DNA of 64,000 nt from Desulfobacteraceae bacterium (GTDB lineage Bacteria; Desulfobacterota; Desulfobacteria; Desulfobacterales; UBA5616). The DNA lies in NCBI GenBank assembly GCA_013791935.1, contig VMSV01000150.1, positions 27,429 to 91,428 on the forward strand. Reading direction: 5' to 3'. Under the pieces are notes generated by a model. That model worked only from the letters and a program-made list of their open reading frames with translations. It had not been told where the DNA came from and made no database searches. Both the position numbers and the translations under genes were made by a program. Below, in pieces: positions 42,616-52,363 of the stretch. How positions within the stretch are numbered: position 1 is the first letter of the stretch; each line of letters opens with the position of its first letter.

Positions 42616-43401
42616 TTACCGACTCACCAGGGTGCCGTTATCAATAATAATATCCTGCCCGTTGATCAATTCACCCGCCTTGGAAGCCAACAGCAGGGCG
42701 GCTCCGGCGATATCTTCCACCTCTCCTAATCTGGGAACAGCCAGGTTCTGTCCCGCATGTTCCATTCCCGGATGATCCCAAAGGGCCCGGGAGAGCCTGG
42801 TCTTGATCACACCCGGTGCGATGGCATTCACGCGGATACGATGCTTCCCCCATTCACTGGCAAGGATTTGGGTCAGATGCGTAAGGGCGGACTTGGTGAT
42901 GCAGTAAGCCCCTTCCAGGCTTCCCCCGGTGCCATAGGAAGCAATGGAGGTGGTATTAATAATACAGCCTCCGTTTTCCTTCATCCAGGCATGGAAAATC
43001 ATTCGCGATAAAATAAACGGACCTTTCAAATTCACTTCAAAGATTTTATCCCAGGCAGACTCCTGAACATCCGCCAAAGGACCATTTGCAGGGTTGGTTC
43101 CTGCGTTGTTGACCAAAATGTCCACTCTGCCGGCCCAGGCCATGGCCTCGTCCACAAGTTTTTTCCGGTCTTCGGGTTTTGAGATGTTGGCTGCCACGGC
43201 CAGGACTTGGGCCCCGGTTTGCTCCCGGAGGCGAGCTGCCGCTTCTTGAATTCCTTCGGGTTTGCGGCTGCTGATCACAAGCTTTGCCCCGGCAAGGCCG
43301 TAGACTCGGGCAATTTCTTCCCCAATCCCGCGGCTGGCCCCTGCAATCAAAGCGGTTTTTCCGTCCAGAGAAAACATGGATGCGATTTTTTCATGATTCA
43401 T
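42616..43401 (-). CDS. SDR-family NAD(P)-dependent oxidoreductase
   Basis: 261-residue classical SDR, not closely similar to the SDR at 4618. Cofactor motif 'AGASRGIGEEIARVYGLAG', 'NNAGTNPANGP' and an active site of Ser in 'INTTSIASYG' and 'YCITKSALTHL'. 'APGVIKTRLSR' and 'IIIDNGTLVS' follow; the latter replaces the usual DGG near the end. The substrate is unknown; 3-oxoacyl or hydroxysteroid-type. It may serve with the two hydrolases in lipid turnover. Confidence 0.9.
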   Translation of the reverse strand: MNHEKIASMFSLDGKTALIAGASRGIGEEIARVYGLAGAKLVISSRKPEGIQEAAARLREQTGAQVLAVAANISKPEDRKKLVDEAMAWAGRVDILVNNAGTNPANGPLADVQESAWDKIFEVNLKGPFILSRMIFHAWMKENGGCIINTTSIASYGTGGSLEGAYCITKSALTHLTQILASEWGKHRIRVNAIAPGVIKTRLSRALWDHPGMEHAGQNLAVPRLGEVEDIAGAALLLASKAGELINGQDIIIDNGTLVSR

Positions 43402-43429
43402 TTTTTTCCTCCTTGGTTACGATATTTTT

Positions 43430-46400
43430 TTAATGATTCAGCGTGTGTTGGAATAACATTGACCCATGAATATTTTTTTCTGCCAGTTCCACCATATGCC
43501 TTTGGTGGGTAAAATAAATCACCTGAGTCTTTTTAGAAAGTTCCGCCAATTCCTTAAGAGAAGCAACGGCTCGTTCATCATCAAATTTAATCAGAATATC
43601 ATCCACGATAAAGGGCAGCGGTTCGTTTTTTTCAACGTATGCTTCCAAAGCCGCCAAACGCAAGGCCAGAAAAAGCTGGTCTGCCGTCCCCTCGCTCATC
43701 CCTTCCACCCGGACGATATCTTTACTTCCAGAGCGCAGGCCCACAAGAACCGGTTGACCGTTTTCTTCAAATTCCGCCCGAATCCCTTCAAAGGAGTTTC
43801 CAGTCATCCGGGTGAAGAGCTCCGAAGCCTTCATTAAAATAGGCCCCTGGTGCTTGTCCCGGAATTGCTCAATGGCACGGGCCAGAACTTTATCAGCCAG
43901 GGTCAGTCGGGCATACTGCTCAACATCGTTTCCCAGCCTTCCCAGAAGGTTTTGCATCTCCTCGACTAAATCCGCTGCTTTTGCACTGCCATCCATTTTG
44001 CCAAGTTCGGTGCGTTCACTCCCGATGGTTTGGTCCAGCGCGGATTTTTCCTGGCTCAGTTGATCGATTTGATCGGAAAGGGTTTTCAATTCACCTTCCA
44101 TGCCGTCCGGATCAACCAACCGTACTTCCTGGATAAAATCATCCACCGAGGCCCCGCCCGATAATTTGCGCAGTTGATCATTGAGATTTTTTAATTCGAT
44201 CTCAAGTTGCCGGCGCCTGTCTGATCGTTTTTCTGCTTCTCCAAGTTCATGAATATTTTGGCAATAGGCCTGCTCACACAGGTTCTTTAAATGGATTTCG
44301 ATCTTGATCCTTTCATCCTCCGCCTTTTTCAGTTGCTTTTCTGCTTGATCCGCCTGTTTTTTCAGCGTTTCTTTCCTGGACCATGAATCCCTGGATCGCT
44401 TCAGCCGGTTCAGAAGTTCCAGAACGTTTTCTTCCGGGGTTCGCCCTGCCAGATCTTTTGCCATGACCTCCACCAGGCCGGAAACCTTTTGGCCAAACGC
44501 CTCGGTGTCACGATCAATGCCCTCAATCCGTTGTTGCAGAATTTTTGCTTCCTTTAACTTTTCAAACAGACTTTTCAATTCTTCCATCACAACCGTGGCC
44601 TGGGAGGGAAAGGATTTGGCTTCAAGACCCAGGGGTTGAACCGCCTGTTCCCAGTGATCCTGCCATTTTTCCAGTTCCTGCTCACCGGCTTTTAACCGGG
44701 AGGTGGAGAGGTCCCGCTCTTTTTCCATCATGGATTTTTCATGGGACAATCTTTCCCGCTTATCCCATAGCTCACCTTGCCTTTTGATAACCGCCTGGGC
44801 CTGTTTTATCAGGTTCATCAAGGATTCTTGGTTCGGATCCGGCAGCCCTGGAAAGGTTCGAAAACATTGAATCAGTTTTTTCCGACGGGTTTCCACATCT
44901 TCCTGCCATTGGATGGCTTTTGTTTGCCGAACTCTTTTTTCTTTTGCATTTTTTACCACGGCTTGAAAATCCTGGACCCAACTTTCCATTTCCCGAGGAG
45001 ACTTTGGATGGATAACGCTGGGCATCCAGATTTCAAACCATTCTCTGGAAATTTCCTTTTTCTTTACCTTCATTGTTTCCAGCTCTTTTTCTATCTGAAG
45101 AAACACCTCCTTATGAACCTTTAAGTCGACCAGCAATCTGGCCTTGTTTGCCACCCGGTCCGCCTCACGCCTGAGCCGGTCTGAAATGGCATCCGCTTCC
45201 CGAATGTCTCCTTCAAAAGCCTTCATCACCGAGGATTGGCCGGCCGATTCAAGATATGCTTCTGCTTCTTCTTGGGAAAGCGGAAGGTTGTTGAGGGTTT
45301 TTGAAAGGATTTGCCAGCCTTGTTCGCGTTTTTTTCGGGCTTTATGAAGATCTTCTTCCGTGGGAACTTCCTGCTCAAGCTCAAGGGTTTCAATCTGTCG
45401 CTGAATATCTTTCAGGGTTTTGTCTGTTTTTTTCCATTCTTCATCCAATTTATCCAAGGCTTTGTCCACCGCATCAAAATGGCCGCTGAATAGGCGAATG
45501 GTCTCCATAAACGGGACCTGGAGTTCTTCCAGTTTTTCAAGGGGCAGCCCTTTTAGGCCCAGCTTTCCAAGGTCAATTTCCAGGGAGGAAGCCAAGGTTT
45601 CCAGGTCAGCTTGTTCGGTTCGCATGAGTTTTTCAAGGGGGGCATATTCCTCGCCGTCTGCCAGGGCCCTCTGCAATTCGTCCACGGATACCGGTTCCTC
45701 AAGGTGTTCAAGTTCTTCACGGACCTTTGCGATCCCCCGAATAAATTCCGGAAGTTGATCCTTTGCCGTTTGGATTCGGGTCACGATACGCTCATATTGT
45801 GCACCAAGCTCTTGAATTCTGACCGTTTCCGTTTTTTTGATCCGGAGTTTTTCCACTTCATCCAGGGTCAGGTCATTGCGCAAATTCAAAAGAATCTCCC
45901 GGGCTTCCTGCCGCAGGGCACTCCGACTGGTTTCCAAAGCAATACGATCTTTTGCGGCCTTTCTCTGACTGCCCAGGTCCTGATAGGTTTCTTCAACCAA
46001 ATCCCCATGATTCATGAGCACATCATAAACCTCCAATCGGGAAATGGCCTGTTTGCATGAATCAATGATTCCCAAAGCAGACATCTTTTCTTTCCCGGCA
46101 AAGGTCAACTCCGTGACCAGTTTTTGACGGGTTTCTGAAAACGCTTCCGGCAACAGAGCCGTCGTTGCATACGCTGCGAGTTCATGAATCACTTCTCCAT
46201 GCCGGGTGATAAAAGGCAGGGCATCATGGATGCGCATCAGGCGGCTATGCTCTTTATTTTTCAGGGTTAATTCCCTTTCAACCCTGTTTTTCCCCATCAT
46301 GGCATTTTGCATGGACTCATCATGTTTGATCCATTGCTCCGACGGAAGTTGCGCTTCCCGCAAATCTTTTCGAATTCTATCCAAACGCCCCACAGCCTTG

Positions 46401-46951
46401 TTGATGATTGGATTTTGTCCTGCGGATTTAAAAAGTTGATCCGCAGTCTGCCGGAGTTCATTTTGAACTTCCCTTAAATTGGCAATACCGGAGCCGGCTG
46501 AAAAAATAAGCCGGCCCAAATTTCCACCGCCTTGTATGATCTCCCTTCCTCCTTTGACAAGATCCTCATAACCAAACCCGAACATGGTGGAAAATTGGTC
46601 GCCGTCAACACCGCCCAGAAATCCTTTCAGCTCCATCTCATCGATGATGTCCTTGTCATCCGGCCCGCGGAGGGTGTTCTCCCGCCCCTTACGGCGAACC
46701 CATTCCATTACATTGCCATGACTGGAACGAATGGCTGCTCCGATCCGTAACTTGGAATACGGATGAATAAAATCATCCCCGAATTGCACAGGCATTCCGT
46801 ATAAAACATATCGCAAGGCTCGAAGGGAAGAACTCTTTCCGGCCTCATTGGGGCCGTAGATGATGTGGAACCCTTCCCTGCCCTGGCTTAGGTCCAGAGT
46901 GGTCCCCGTAAAAGGCCCGAAAGCGATTAAACGCAATTCGTCAATCCTCAT
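43430..46951 (-). CDS. YhaN/SbcC-like AAA ATPase with long coiled coils
   Basis: 1173 residues from the ATG at 46951, which overlaps the nuclease stop (ATGA); the tracked start lies inside the nuclease gene. Walker A 'YGPNEAGKSSSLRAL' at about 32-46. A very long coiled-coil middle follows. Near the C-terminus are the ABC signature-like 'VEGMSEGTADQLFLALRLAALE' and Walker B 'FIVDDILIKFDDERA' with 'TQVIYFTHQRHMVELAE' (switch His). The N-terminal head resembles YhaN ('LRLIAFGPFTG'), and there is no clear CxxC zinc hook. It works with the SbcD-like nuclease as an Mre11-Rad50-like end-processing machine. Confidence 0.9.
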   Translation of the reverse strand: MRIDELRLIAFGPFTGTTLDLSQGREGFHIIYGPNEAGKSSSLRALRYVLYGMPVQFGDDFIHPYSKLRIGAAIRSSHGNVMEWVRRKGRENTLRGPDDKDIIDEMELKGFLGGVDGDQFSTMFGFGYEDLVKGGREIIQGGGNLGRLIFSAGSGIANLREVQNELRQTADQLFKSAGQNPIINKAVGRLDRIRKDLREAQLPSEQWIKHDESMQNAMMGKNRVERELTLKNKEHSRLMRIHDALPFITRHGEVIHELAAYATTALLPEAFSETRQKLVTELTFAGKEKMSALGIIDSCKQAISRLEVYDVLMNHGDLVEETYQDLGSQRKAAKDRIALETSRSALRQEAREILLNLRNDLTLDEVEKLRIKKTETVRIQELGAQYERIVTRIQTAKDQLPEFIRGIAKVREELEHLEEPVSVDELQRALADGEEYAPLEKLMRTEQADLETLASSLEIDLGKLGLKGLPLEKLEELQVPFMETIRLFSGHFDAVDKALDKLDEEWKKTDKTLKDIQRQIETLELEQEVPTEEDLHKARKKREQGWQILSKTLNNLPLSQEEAEAYLESAGQSSVMKAFEGDIREADAISDRLRREADRVANKARLLVDLKVHKEVFLQIEKELETMKVKKKEISREWFEIWMPSVIHPKSPREMESWVQDFQAVVKNAKEKRVRQTKAIQWQEDVETRRKKLIQCFRTFPGLPDPNQESLMNLIKQAQAVIKRQGELWDKRERLSHEKSMMEKERDLSTSRLKAGEQELEKWQDHWEQAVQPLGLEAKSFPSQATVVMEELKSLFEKLKEAKILQQRIEGIDRDTEAFGQKVSGLVEVMAKDLAGRTPEENVLELLNRLKRSRDSWSRKETLKKQADQAEKQLKKAEDERIKIEIHLKNLCEQAYCQNIHELGEAEKRSDRRRQLEIELKNLNDQLRKLSGGASVDDFIQEVRLVDPDGMEGELKTLSDQIDQLSQEKSALDQTIGSERTELGKMDGSAKAADLVEEMQNLLGRLGNDVEQYARLTLADKVLARAIEQFRDKHQGPILMKASELFTRMTGNSFEGIRAEFEENGQPVLVGLRSGSKDIVRVEGMSEGTADQLFLALRLAALEAYVEKNEPLPFIVDDILIKFDDERAVASLKELAELSKKTQVIYFTHQRHMVELAEKNIHGSMLFQHTLNH

Positions 46952-48210
46952 GAGGCACCCTCTTTCCCAATCAGTCTCTTGATCAGCATGGGCTTGACCT
47001 GTTCCAGCAGATCCTTGATCCATGGATCATCAAAATGCAGACCCTCCTCCCCTTCTTTCAGTTCCCGGGGAATTTTCTTATCCAGGTCCGAAAGATGAGA
47101 GAGAAGGTTCAGCCTGGCTTCAGAATCATTTTTTAGTTCCTCAAACAAACCTGATAATTCTCCCATGGCTCCATCGCTTGGTTCAAGCAAGGGGTTGGAT
47201 AGGGGCATTCGGGTATTGAATTTTATTTTTTCCACCCAGACTTTGTCATTCCCGTGGGTTGCTGCCATGGACCGGATCTCATTGGACCATTTTTCAACGT
47301 CTGAAAGCATTGCTTCATGGGCCGGGGTCTCTCCCGTGATGTTCACCCGAAGGGCTAAGGGCATGTTCCGGTTTTTTTCAACCAGATCCTCCATTTTCCC
47401 TTTGAACCGGTCCACAACCTCAAAGGCACTTTCCGCATCCGTGGCATCAATATCCGCCATCCCCCACCGGACAACATCCATGGTTTTGAACAAAACCTTG
47501 GAACGCCCATTGTCCTCCACCGTCACCAGAGCGCAGCCCTTGGGGCCGCTTTCACGGATGTGACGCCCCTGGGTATTGCCGGAGAATACAATGGGAGGAT
47601 CCGCCTGAAGGATTTCATACTGATGCACATGGCCCAGGGCCCAATAATCGTATCCTTTGGCATTGAGTTGATCCAGGGTACAAGGAGCATAGGGTTCATG
47701 GCCTTCCCTTCCGTTTGCGCAGGTATGCAAAAGGCCTATGTTATAGAAGCCTTCCACAGGATCAGGATAGTTTTTTGACAGATCCGTTTTGACGTCCCTG
47801 GAAGCATAACTTTGGCCGTGCAAGGCCACCTGTAATTTTTTGATTTGAAAGCTGGTTGGCTGACTTGAGGGGAATAAAATCACATTCTCCGGAAATCGAA
47901 GATTTTTTGTGATTTTATTTGCGGCATCGTGGTTTCCGGCAAGGATGAAAGCACCGATCCCATGGTCCTTGAGCTTGGCCAGCTGCTTGACCAAAAAAAG
48001 ACCGGTATTATAGTCTTTCCAGTCACCATCATACAAATCACCGGAAAGGAGGATAAAAGCGACCTTCTCGGAAATAGCCGTCTCAATGAGATTGATAAAC
48101 GCCCGCCGGGTGGCCTGGCGAAATTCATCCACGGGCGCGCCTTCGTAAAGATCAAGCTGGTGGAGTGGGCTGTCTAAATGGACATCTGCTGCGTGGAGGA
48201 ACTTGAACAT
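46948..48210 (-). CDS. SbcD/YhaO-like DNA repair exonuclease
   Basis: 420-residue metallophosphoesterase, start at 48210 (GGAG six bases upstream). Motifs: 'LHAADVHLDSPLHQL' (DxH), 'LLSGDLYDGD' (GD), 'ILAGNHDAAN' (GNHD), 'LHGQSYASRD' and 'YWALGHVHQYE' (GH-x-H). These bind two Mn2+ and form the Mre11-type nuclease site. The C-terminal helical part binds the ATPase partner encoded four bases downstream in overlap. Role: trimming DNA ends, hairpins or protein-blocked breaks. Confidence 0.9.
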   Translation of the reverse strand: MFKFLHAADVHLDSPLHQLDLYEGAPVDEFRQATRRAFINLIETAISEKVAFILLSGDLYDGDWKDYNTGLFLVKQLAKLKDHGIGAFILAGNHDAANKITKNLRFPENVILFPSSQPTSFQIKKLQVALHGQSYASRDVKTDLSKNYPDPVEGFYNIGLLHTCANGREGHEPYAPCTLDQLNAKGYDYWALGHVHQYEILQADPPIVFSGNTQGRHIRESGPKGCALVTVEDNGRSKVLFKTMDVVRWGMADIDATDAESAFEVVDRFKGKMEDLVEKNRNMPLALRVNITGETPAHEAMLSDVEKWSNEIRSMAATHGNDKVWVEKIKFNTRMPLSNPLLEPSDGAMGELSGLFEELKNDSEARLNLLSHLSDLDKKIPRELKEGEEGLHFDDPWIKDLLEQVKPMLIKRLIGKEGAS

Positions 48211-48328
48211 GGCATGCTCCGTATATTGACAATCCGTGAGCTTCATTGATAATTTAACCTTGTTTTTAAGGCCAACAGAGAATCAGATCAAGCTTTAATT
48301 GGATTTCTTAAACACTCGAACGTGGAAA

Positions 48329-48565
48329 ATGCAGGTGCAATCAAAAAAAACTTTTGCTGCAATAGACTATGGAATGTGCGATGCCAAAAATTGCGACCCG
48401 GACAACGGGGTTTGTGCAGCCGTGCTGGCATGCACCCATAAAGTGATTAAACAGATGGACGGGGCGTTTGAATCCCCCATTATTTTTCAAGACCTGTGCA
48501 TGGGATGCTGGGACTGTATTGAGGCCTGCCCGGCCCATGCCATTCAAATCAAGCGGGTGACCTAA
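48329..48565 (+). CDS. Small ferredoxin-like [4Fe-4S] protein
   Basis: 78 residues from the ATG at 48329. Cys are arranged as 'YGMCDAKNCDPDNGVCAAVLAC' and 'DLCMGCWDCIEACPAHAIQI'. The second motif is a standard 4Fe-4S site. The first has unusual spacing (C-x4-C-x6-C-x5-C) and may bind a cluster or a metal. Probable electron carrier or maturation factor. It is alone on the plus strand, and its stop shares bases with the convergent ABC-F gene (48562-48565). Confidence 0.75.
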   Translation: MQVQSKKTFAAIDYGMCDAKNCDPDNGVCAAVLACTHKVIKQMDGAFESPIIFQDLCMGCWDCIEACPAHAIQIKRVT

Positions 48566-50187
48566 GCAGCTTTCCGAATCATCGCCTCCCGGGTTTCCTC
48601 GATTTCCGTGCTCTCAAGATACTCATCAAAGGTCATGAGCCGATCGATCACGCCTCCGGGGGTAATCTCGATGATCCGGTTCACCACAGTATTCAAAAAC
48701 TCGTGGTCATGGGAGGTGAAAAGGATCACTTCGGGAAAATGGATCAAGCTGTTGTTCAGGGCTGTGATGGATTCCAGATCCAGATGATTGGTGGGTTCAT
48801 CCATCATCAGGACATTGGATTCGGAAAGCATCATTCTGGAAAGCATGCAACGGACTCTTTCCCCGCCGGAAAGCACGTTAACCTTTTTTACTGCTTCTTC
48901 CCCTGAAAACAGCATGCGGCCCAGGAAGGTCCGGGCAAAGCTTTCGCCCTCTGTGGGGGGAGAAAATTGAAGGAGCCAGTCGATCAGGCTGACCTCACCA
49001 TTAAAATAGGCGCTGTGTTCCTTGGGGAAATAGGACCGGGTGATGGTCTGCCCCCAATGGAAGGTCCCGCTGTCCGGTGCCATCTCACCGGAGAGGATTT
49101 GGAACAGCGTGGTCTTGGCAAGAGGGTTTCCCCCCACAAAGCCGATCTTGTCTCCGCCGTTCACCGTAAAGCTCACGTTGTTCAGCACTTTTTCGCCGTC
49201 AATGGTTTTGGTGAGCCGGTCCACTTCCAAGATCACGTTGCCGCAGGACCGTTCCGGCTTAAAGCTGATAAACGGGTATTTTCGTGATGAGGCCGGAATG
49301 TCTTCGATGGTAAGCTTCTCCAAAAGTTTCTTTCGGGAAGTGGCCTGTTTGGATTTGGAGGCATTGGAACTGAACCGTTGGATAAACGCTTTGAGTTCAT
49401 CCGCCCGTTCCGTGGTTTTCTTGTTTTCCGCCAATTTCTTTTTCAGGTTCAGTTGACTGGCCTGGTACCAGAAATCGTAATTTCCCACATACACCGAGAT
49501 TTTACTGAAATCAATGTCGGCAATGTGGGTGCACACCTGGTTCATGAAATGGCGGTCGTGGGATACCACAATCACCGTGTTCTGGAACCTGAAGAGAAAT
49601 TCTCCCAGCCAGGCAATGGATTTGATGTCCAGGTTGTTGGTGGGCTCGTCCAGAAGGAGAATGTCCGGATTCCCGAACAGAGCCTGGGCAAGGAGGACCC
49701 TCACCTTTTCCCCGCCATCGAGTTCCTTCATCTTTTTCCCATGCATGCCCTCGGAAATGGCCAGACTTTTTAAAAGAACCGCTGCTTCAGGCTCTGCATC
49801 ATAGCCGTTGGATTCTTCGAATTCGATCTCCAGTTCACTGGAACGGATACCGTCTTCTTCGGAAAAGTCCGGTTTTGCATACAGCGCATCTCTTTCCGTC
49901 ATAATGCGGTACAGTTTTTCATGGCCCATGATCACGGTGTTCAAAACCGTCTCTTCGTCAAAAGCAAAATGGTCCTGCCTTAAAACCGCAATCCTCTCCC
50001 CGGGTCCCACAGACACGGTGCCCGAGTCCGGCTCGGTATCCCCTGCCAGAATTTTTAAGAACGTGGATTTGCCCGCGCCATTGGCGCCGATGAGTCCATA
50101 GCAGTTGCCCGGTGTAAACTTAATATTCACGTCTTTAAATAAAACCCTCTTGCCGTAGGCAAGGGTGATGTTGGTGGTACAAATCAT
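48562..50187 (-). CDS. ybiT: ABC-F family ATPase (YbiT-like)
   Basis: 541 residues, two ABC domains and no membrane part. Domain 1: 'GLIGANGAGKSTFLKILAG', signature 'ELDGGEKVRVLLAQAL', 'DILLLDEPTNNLDI'. Domain 2: 'GFVGGNPLAKTTLFQILSG' (the second Walker A is degenerate, GGNPLAKTT for GxNGxGKST), 'NVLSGGERVRCMLSRMML', 'VLMMDEPTNHLD'. The P-site interaction linker lies at about 240-300 ('RFSSNASKSKQATSRKKLLE'). ABC-F proteins bind the ribosomal E site and relieve stalls. The start resembles YbiT ('ITLAYGKRVLFKDVNIKF'). Confidence 0.88.
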   Translation of the reverse strand: MICTTNITLAYGKRVLFKDVNIKFTPGNCYGLIGANGAGKSTFLKILAGDTEPDSGTVSVGPGERIAVLRQDHFAFDEETVLNTVIMGHEKLYRIMTERDALYAKPDFSEEDGIRSSELEIEFEESNGYDAEPEAAVLLKSLAISEGMHGKKMKELDGGEKVRVLLAQALFGNPDILLLDEPTNNLDIKSIAWLGEFLFRFQNTVIVVSHDRHFMNQVCTHIADIDFSKISVYVGNYDFWYQASQLNLKKKLAENKKTTERADELKAFIQRFSSNASKSKQATSRKKLLEKLTIEDIPASSRKYPFISFKPERSCGNVILEVDRLTKTIDGEKVLNNVSFTVNGGDKIGFVGGNPLAKTTLFQILSGEMAPDSGTFHWGQTITRSYFPKEHSAYFNGEVSLIDWLLQFSPPTEGESFARTFLGRMLFSGEEAVKKVNVLSGGERVRCMLSRMMLSESNVLMMDEPTNHLDLESITALNNSLIHFPEVILFTSHDHEFLNTVVNRIIEITPGGVIDRLMTFDEYLESTEIEETREAMIRKAA

Positions 50188-50211
50188 GTTTTTCTTGTTT
50201 CCTTTCCAAAT

Positions 50212-50238
50212 AAAAAACCACGGGAATGAATCCCGTGG
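50212..50238 (-). terminator. Intrinsic terminator between the metal-binding protein gene and ybiT
   Basis: On the minus strand CCACGGGA-TTCAT-TCCCGTGG is followed by TTTTTTATTT. It ends the 50308-50772 transcript upstream of the ybiT start. Confidence 0.88.
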
Positions 50239-50307
50239 CTCAAAAGAGGTCTGTCCAATATCACTTTCCGGCAGGAAAGAAAATCTTTTTTTAAAGGATT
50301 GAACGCA

Positions 50308-50772
50308 TCAAAGGGTATATTTAAAATCATCCAGCAGCTTCTGTTCTCCAAAAACCGCCTTGCATTTTATGGTGTATTCGCCGGGCTGAGACAGATTGAT
50401 GTCTCCACCGTAGGCCCCGCTCATTCCCATGGTCATCACCTTTTGTTCAACGCCATCCGGGCCGATAATCAAATATCCCACCTTTGCGGAATCAATCGTT
50501 TTCTCATTGGCATCCTGAATACCGAGCATTAAATGATGGGTACCCATGCCTTTCATATCCATCCCCTGGTGCGAAGTGCCCACCTGGGCCTGCAAATCAA
50601 TCAGGCGATAAGATAGATGATAACCGTCAACCGCAGCGTCCCGAATGAGCTTTCCGGGACTTTCAGTATCCGGCATCTGCATATCATGGGATTTCATCTC
50701 TTCGGCTGCAAACGTCGTGGAAACAAGGACAAAGAAACCGGCCATTAAAATAAATAGAATGGATTTTCTCAT
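50308..50772 (-). CDS. Periplasmic Met/His-rich protein, probably copper-related
   Basis: 154 residues. Signal peptide 'ILFILMAGFFVLVSTTFAAE'. The mature N-terminus is rich in Met and His ('EEMKSHDMQMPDTE', 'SHQGMDMKGMGTHHLMLGI'), then a beta-sandwich-like end ('VGYLIIGPDGVEQKVMTMGM', 'GEYTIKCKAVFG'), similar in shape to FixH/YtkA-like Cu-binding domains. It is divergent from the cus-type genes, 244 bases away. A periplasmic Cu+/Ag+ binding role is inferred from composition and place. Confidence 0.72.
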   Translation of the reverse strand: MRKSILFILMAGFFVLVSTTFAAEEMKSHDMQMPDTESPGKLIRDAAVDGYHLSYRLIDLQAQVGTSHQGMDMKGMGTHHLMLGIQDANEKTIDSAKVGYLIIGPDGVEQKVMTMGMSGAYGGDINLSQPGEYTIKCKAVFGEQKLLDDFKYTL

Positions 50773-51016
50773 AAAGTTATCTCCTCTTCAGTAGGTTTCA
50801 AATAAAATTAACCAATTGATTTTTTTAAAATAATAATTTATCATGCGTTGTCAAATTCATGACGGCAATAAAATACAAGAACCCACGTCCACCCTGAGAC
50901 ACCTTCGACTCCGGCACTTGCTTTTTTAGAACATCGATATATCTTAAAACCAGTTCAACCCATTAAAGATTGATGATTTTCGAGTTGTTTACATCCAATA
51001 AAAGGAGTGAAATGGC

Positions 51017-52300
51017 ATGATTTCAAAGATCGCCGGGTTTTCTTTGTTTTTTTTATGGGTCGCAGTGTCTTCGGGATACCCGCAAGAAATCGTTGAACTC
51101 AAGCTGGACCAGCTCGTTGAAGAGGCCGTTCACAACAACCCGGACCTCAAAGCAGCCCGTCATGAAACCGCTTCCGTCCAGGCCCGGATTTCCCAAGCCA
51201 AGGCATGGGACCCTCCGCAAGTCGGGGTGGAGTTTTTCAAGACCCCCATTGATAAATTCCCCAATCCCGCGGATGGTTCCATGGAAATGGATTATTTTGT
51301 TCAGCAAATGGTCCCTTTCCCGGGCAAACGCAGAGCCGCAAGCCGGGCGGCGGAAACCAATGCTGCCATGATGGATGGCAAATACCGCACTCTGGAGAAA
51401 AAAATCATTCGAGACGTCAAGAGCGCTGTTTATGCCCTTTATTTTGTCCAGTGGAAGATCCGGATCAATGCGGAAAATCAGGATTTGATGCATGAATTTA
51501 CGGAGATAGCAAAACGGCAATACGAGGTGGGAATGGGCAACCAGGCGGACATTCTTCGGTCCCAGACCGAGCTATCCATCCTGATGAACGAAGGAATCAA
51601 TCTTGAGCAGGAAATAAAATCCGCCGAGGCTGTGATCAATACCCTGTTGAGCCGTCCCACCAACGGACCCCTCGGAAATGTTCCGGATATTGTTGCCGAT
51701 CCTCCGGAAGCCACCTTTGATCAACTCAAAGCCCTGGCTCGGGAGGTTCGCCCGGAATTGCAATCCATGCGTGAATATATCGCCATGAACCAGGCGGAGG
51801 TTTCAGCGGCTGAACTTGACGTTTATCCGGATTTCATGGTCCGGGTCATGTACAAAGACATGGCCGACACCTCCAAGGATTACTGGTCCACCATGGGAAC
51901 AGCCAGCATTCCCCTGGGCTTTTGGGCTCGGGGGAGTTTCAAAGGAAAAATCCAGGAAAAAAACCAGATTCTTCGAAAATCGGAAGAGGATTTTCGCGCC
52001 ATGGAAAATACGGTACTTTTTCAAATCCAGGACGCTCTGGTCAATGTGGAATCCAACCGGAATCTGGCAGCCCTTTATAAAAACACCTTGATCCCCCAGA
52101 CGGAGCAAACCCTTTATTCCACACGATCCGCCTACCAGACCGGGAAAACGGCATTTTTTGCCCTGATTGATGTTTATCGCATGCTGCTGGACGCAAGGCT
52201 CAATTATCATCGATCGGCCATGAAAACCATGGAAAGCATCGCCGAACTGGAGCAGGCGGTGGGGTTGGACCTGGCCGAAATCAAACAACGGATTCAATAA
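51017..52300 (+). CDS. TolC-family outer-membrane efflux protein (CusC-like)
   Basis: 427 residues. Signal peptide 'GFSLFFLWVAVSSGYPQ'. The repeated OEP helices are clear: 'LDQLVEEAVHNNPDLKAARHE', 'ISQAKAWDPPQVGVEF', 'MVPFPGKRRAASRAAETNA', 'EIAKRQYEVGMGNQADILRSQTELSIL' and again in the second half 'YSTRSAYQTGKTAFFALIDVYRML'. No lipobox Cys, unlike E. coli CusC. It forms the outer-membrane duct of the tripartite pump with the next two genes. AAAGGAG lies before the start. Confidence 0.9.
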   Translation: MISKIAGFSLFFLWVAVSSGYPQEIVELKLDQLVEEAVHNNPDLKAARHETASVQARISQAKAWDPPQVGVEFFKTPIDKFPNPADGSMEMDYFVQQMVPFPGKRRAASRAAETNAAMMDGKYRTLEKKIIRDVKSAVYALYFVQWKIRINAENQDLMHEFTEIAKRQYEVGMGNQADILRSQTELSILMNEGINLEQEIKSAEAVINTLLSRPTNGPLGNVPDIVADPPEATFDQLKALAREVRPELQSMREYIAMNQAEVSAAELDVYPDFMVRVMYKDMADTSKDYWSTMGTASIPLGFWARGSFKGKIQEKNQILRKSEEDFRAMENTVLFQIQDALVNVESNRNLAALYKNTLIPQTEQTLYSTRSAYQTGKTAFFALIDVYRMLLDARLNYHRSAMKTMESIAELEQAVGLDLAEIKQRIQ

Positions 52301-52363
52301 TGGATTGGTTCTTCTGAATTCAAATCCAAGCCATTCAGAATGGCTTCGCCATGGAGCGGAAAA

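Noticed and set aside
41660-42775. 371-codon plus-strand ORF opposite the membrane-anchored hydrolase
   Set aside because: The minus strand carries a clear alpha/beta hydrolase with all catalytic residues; the plus frame is a shadow.
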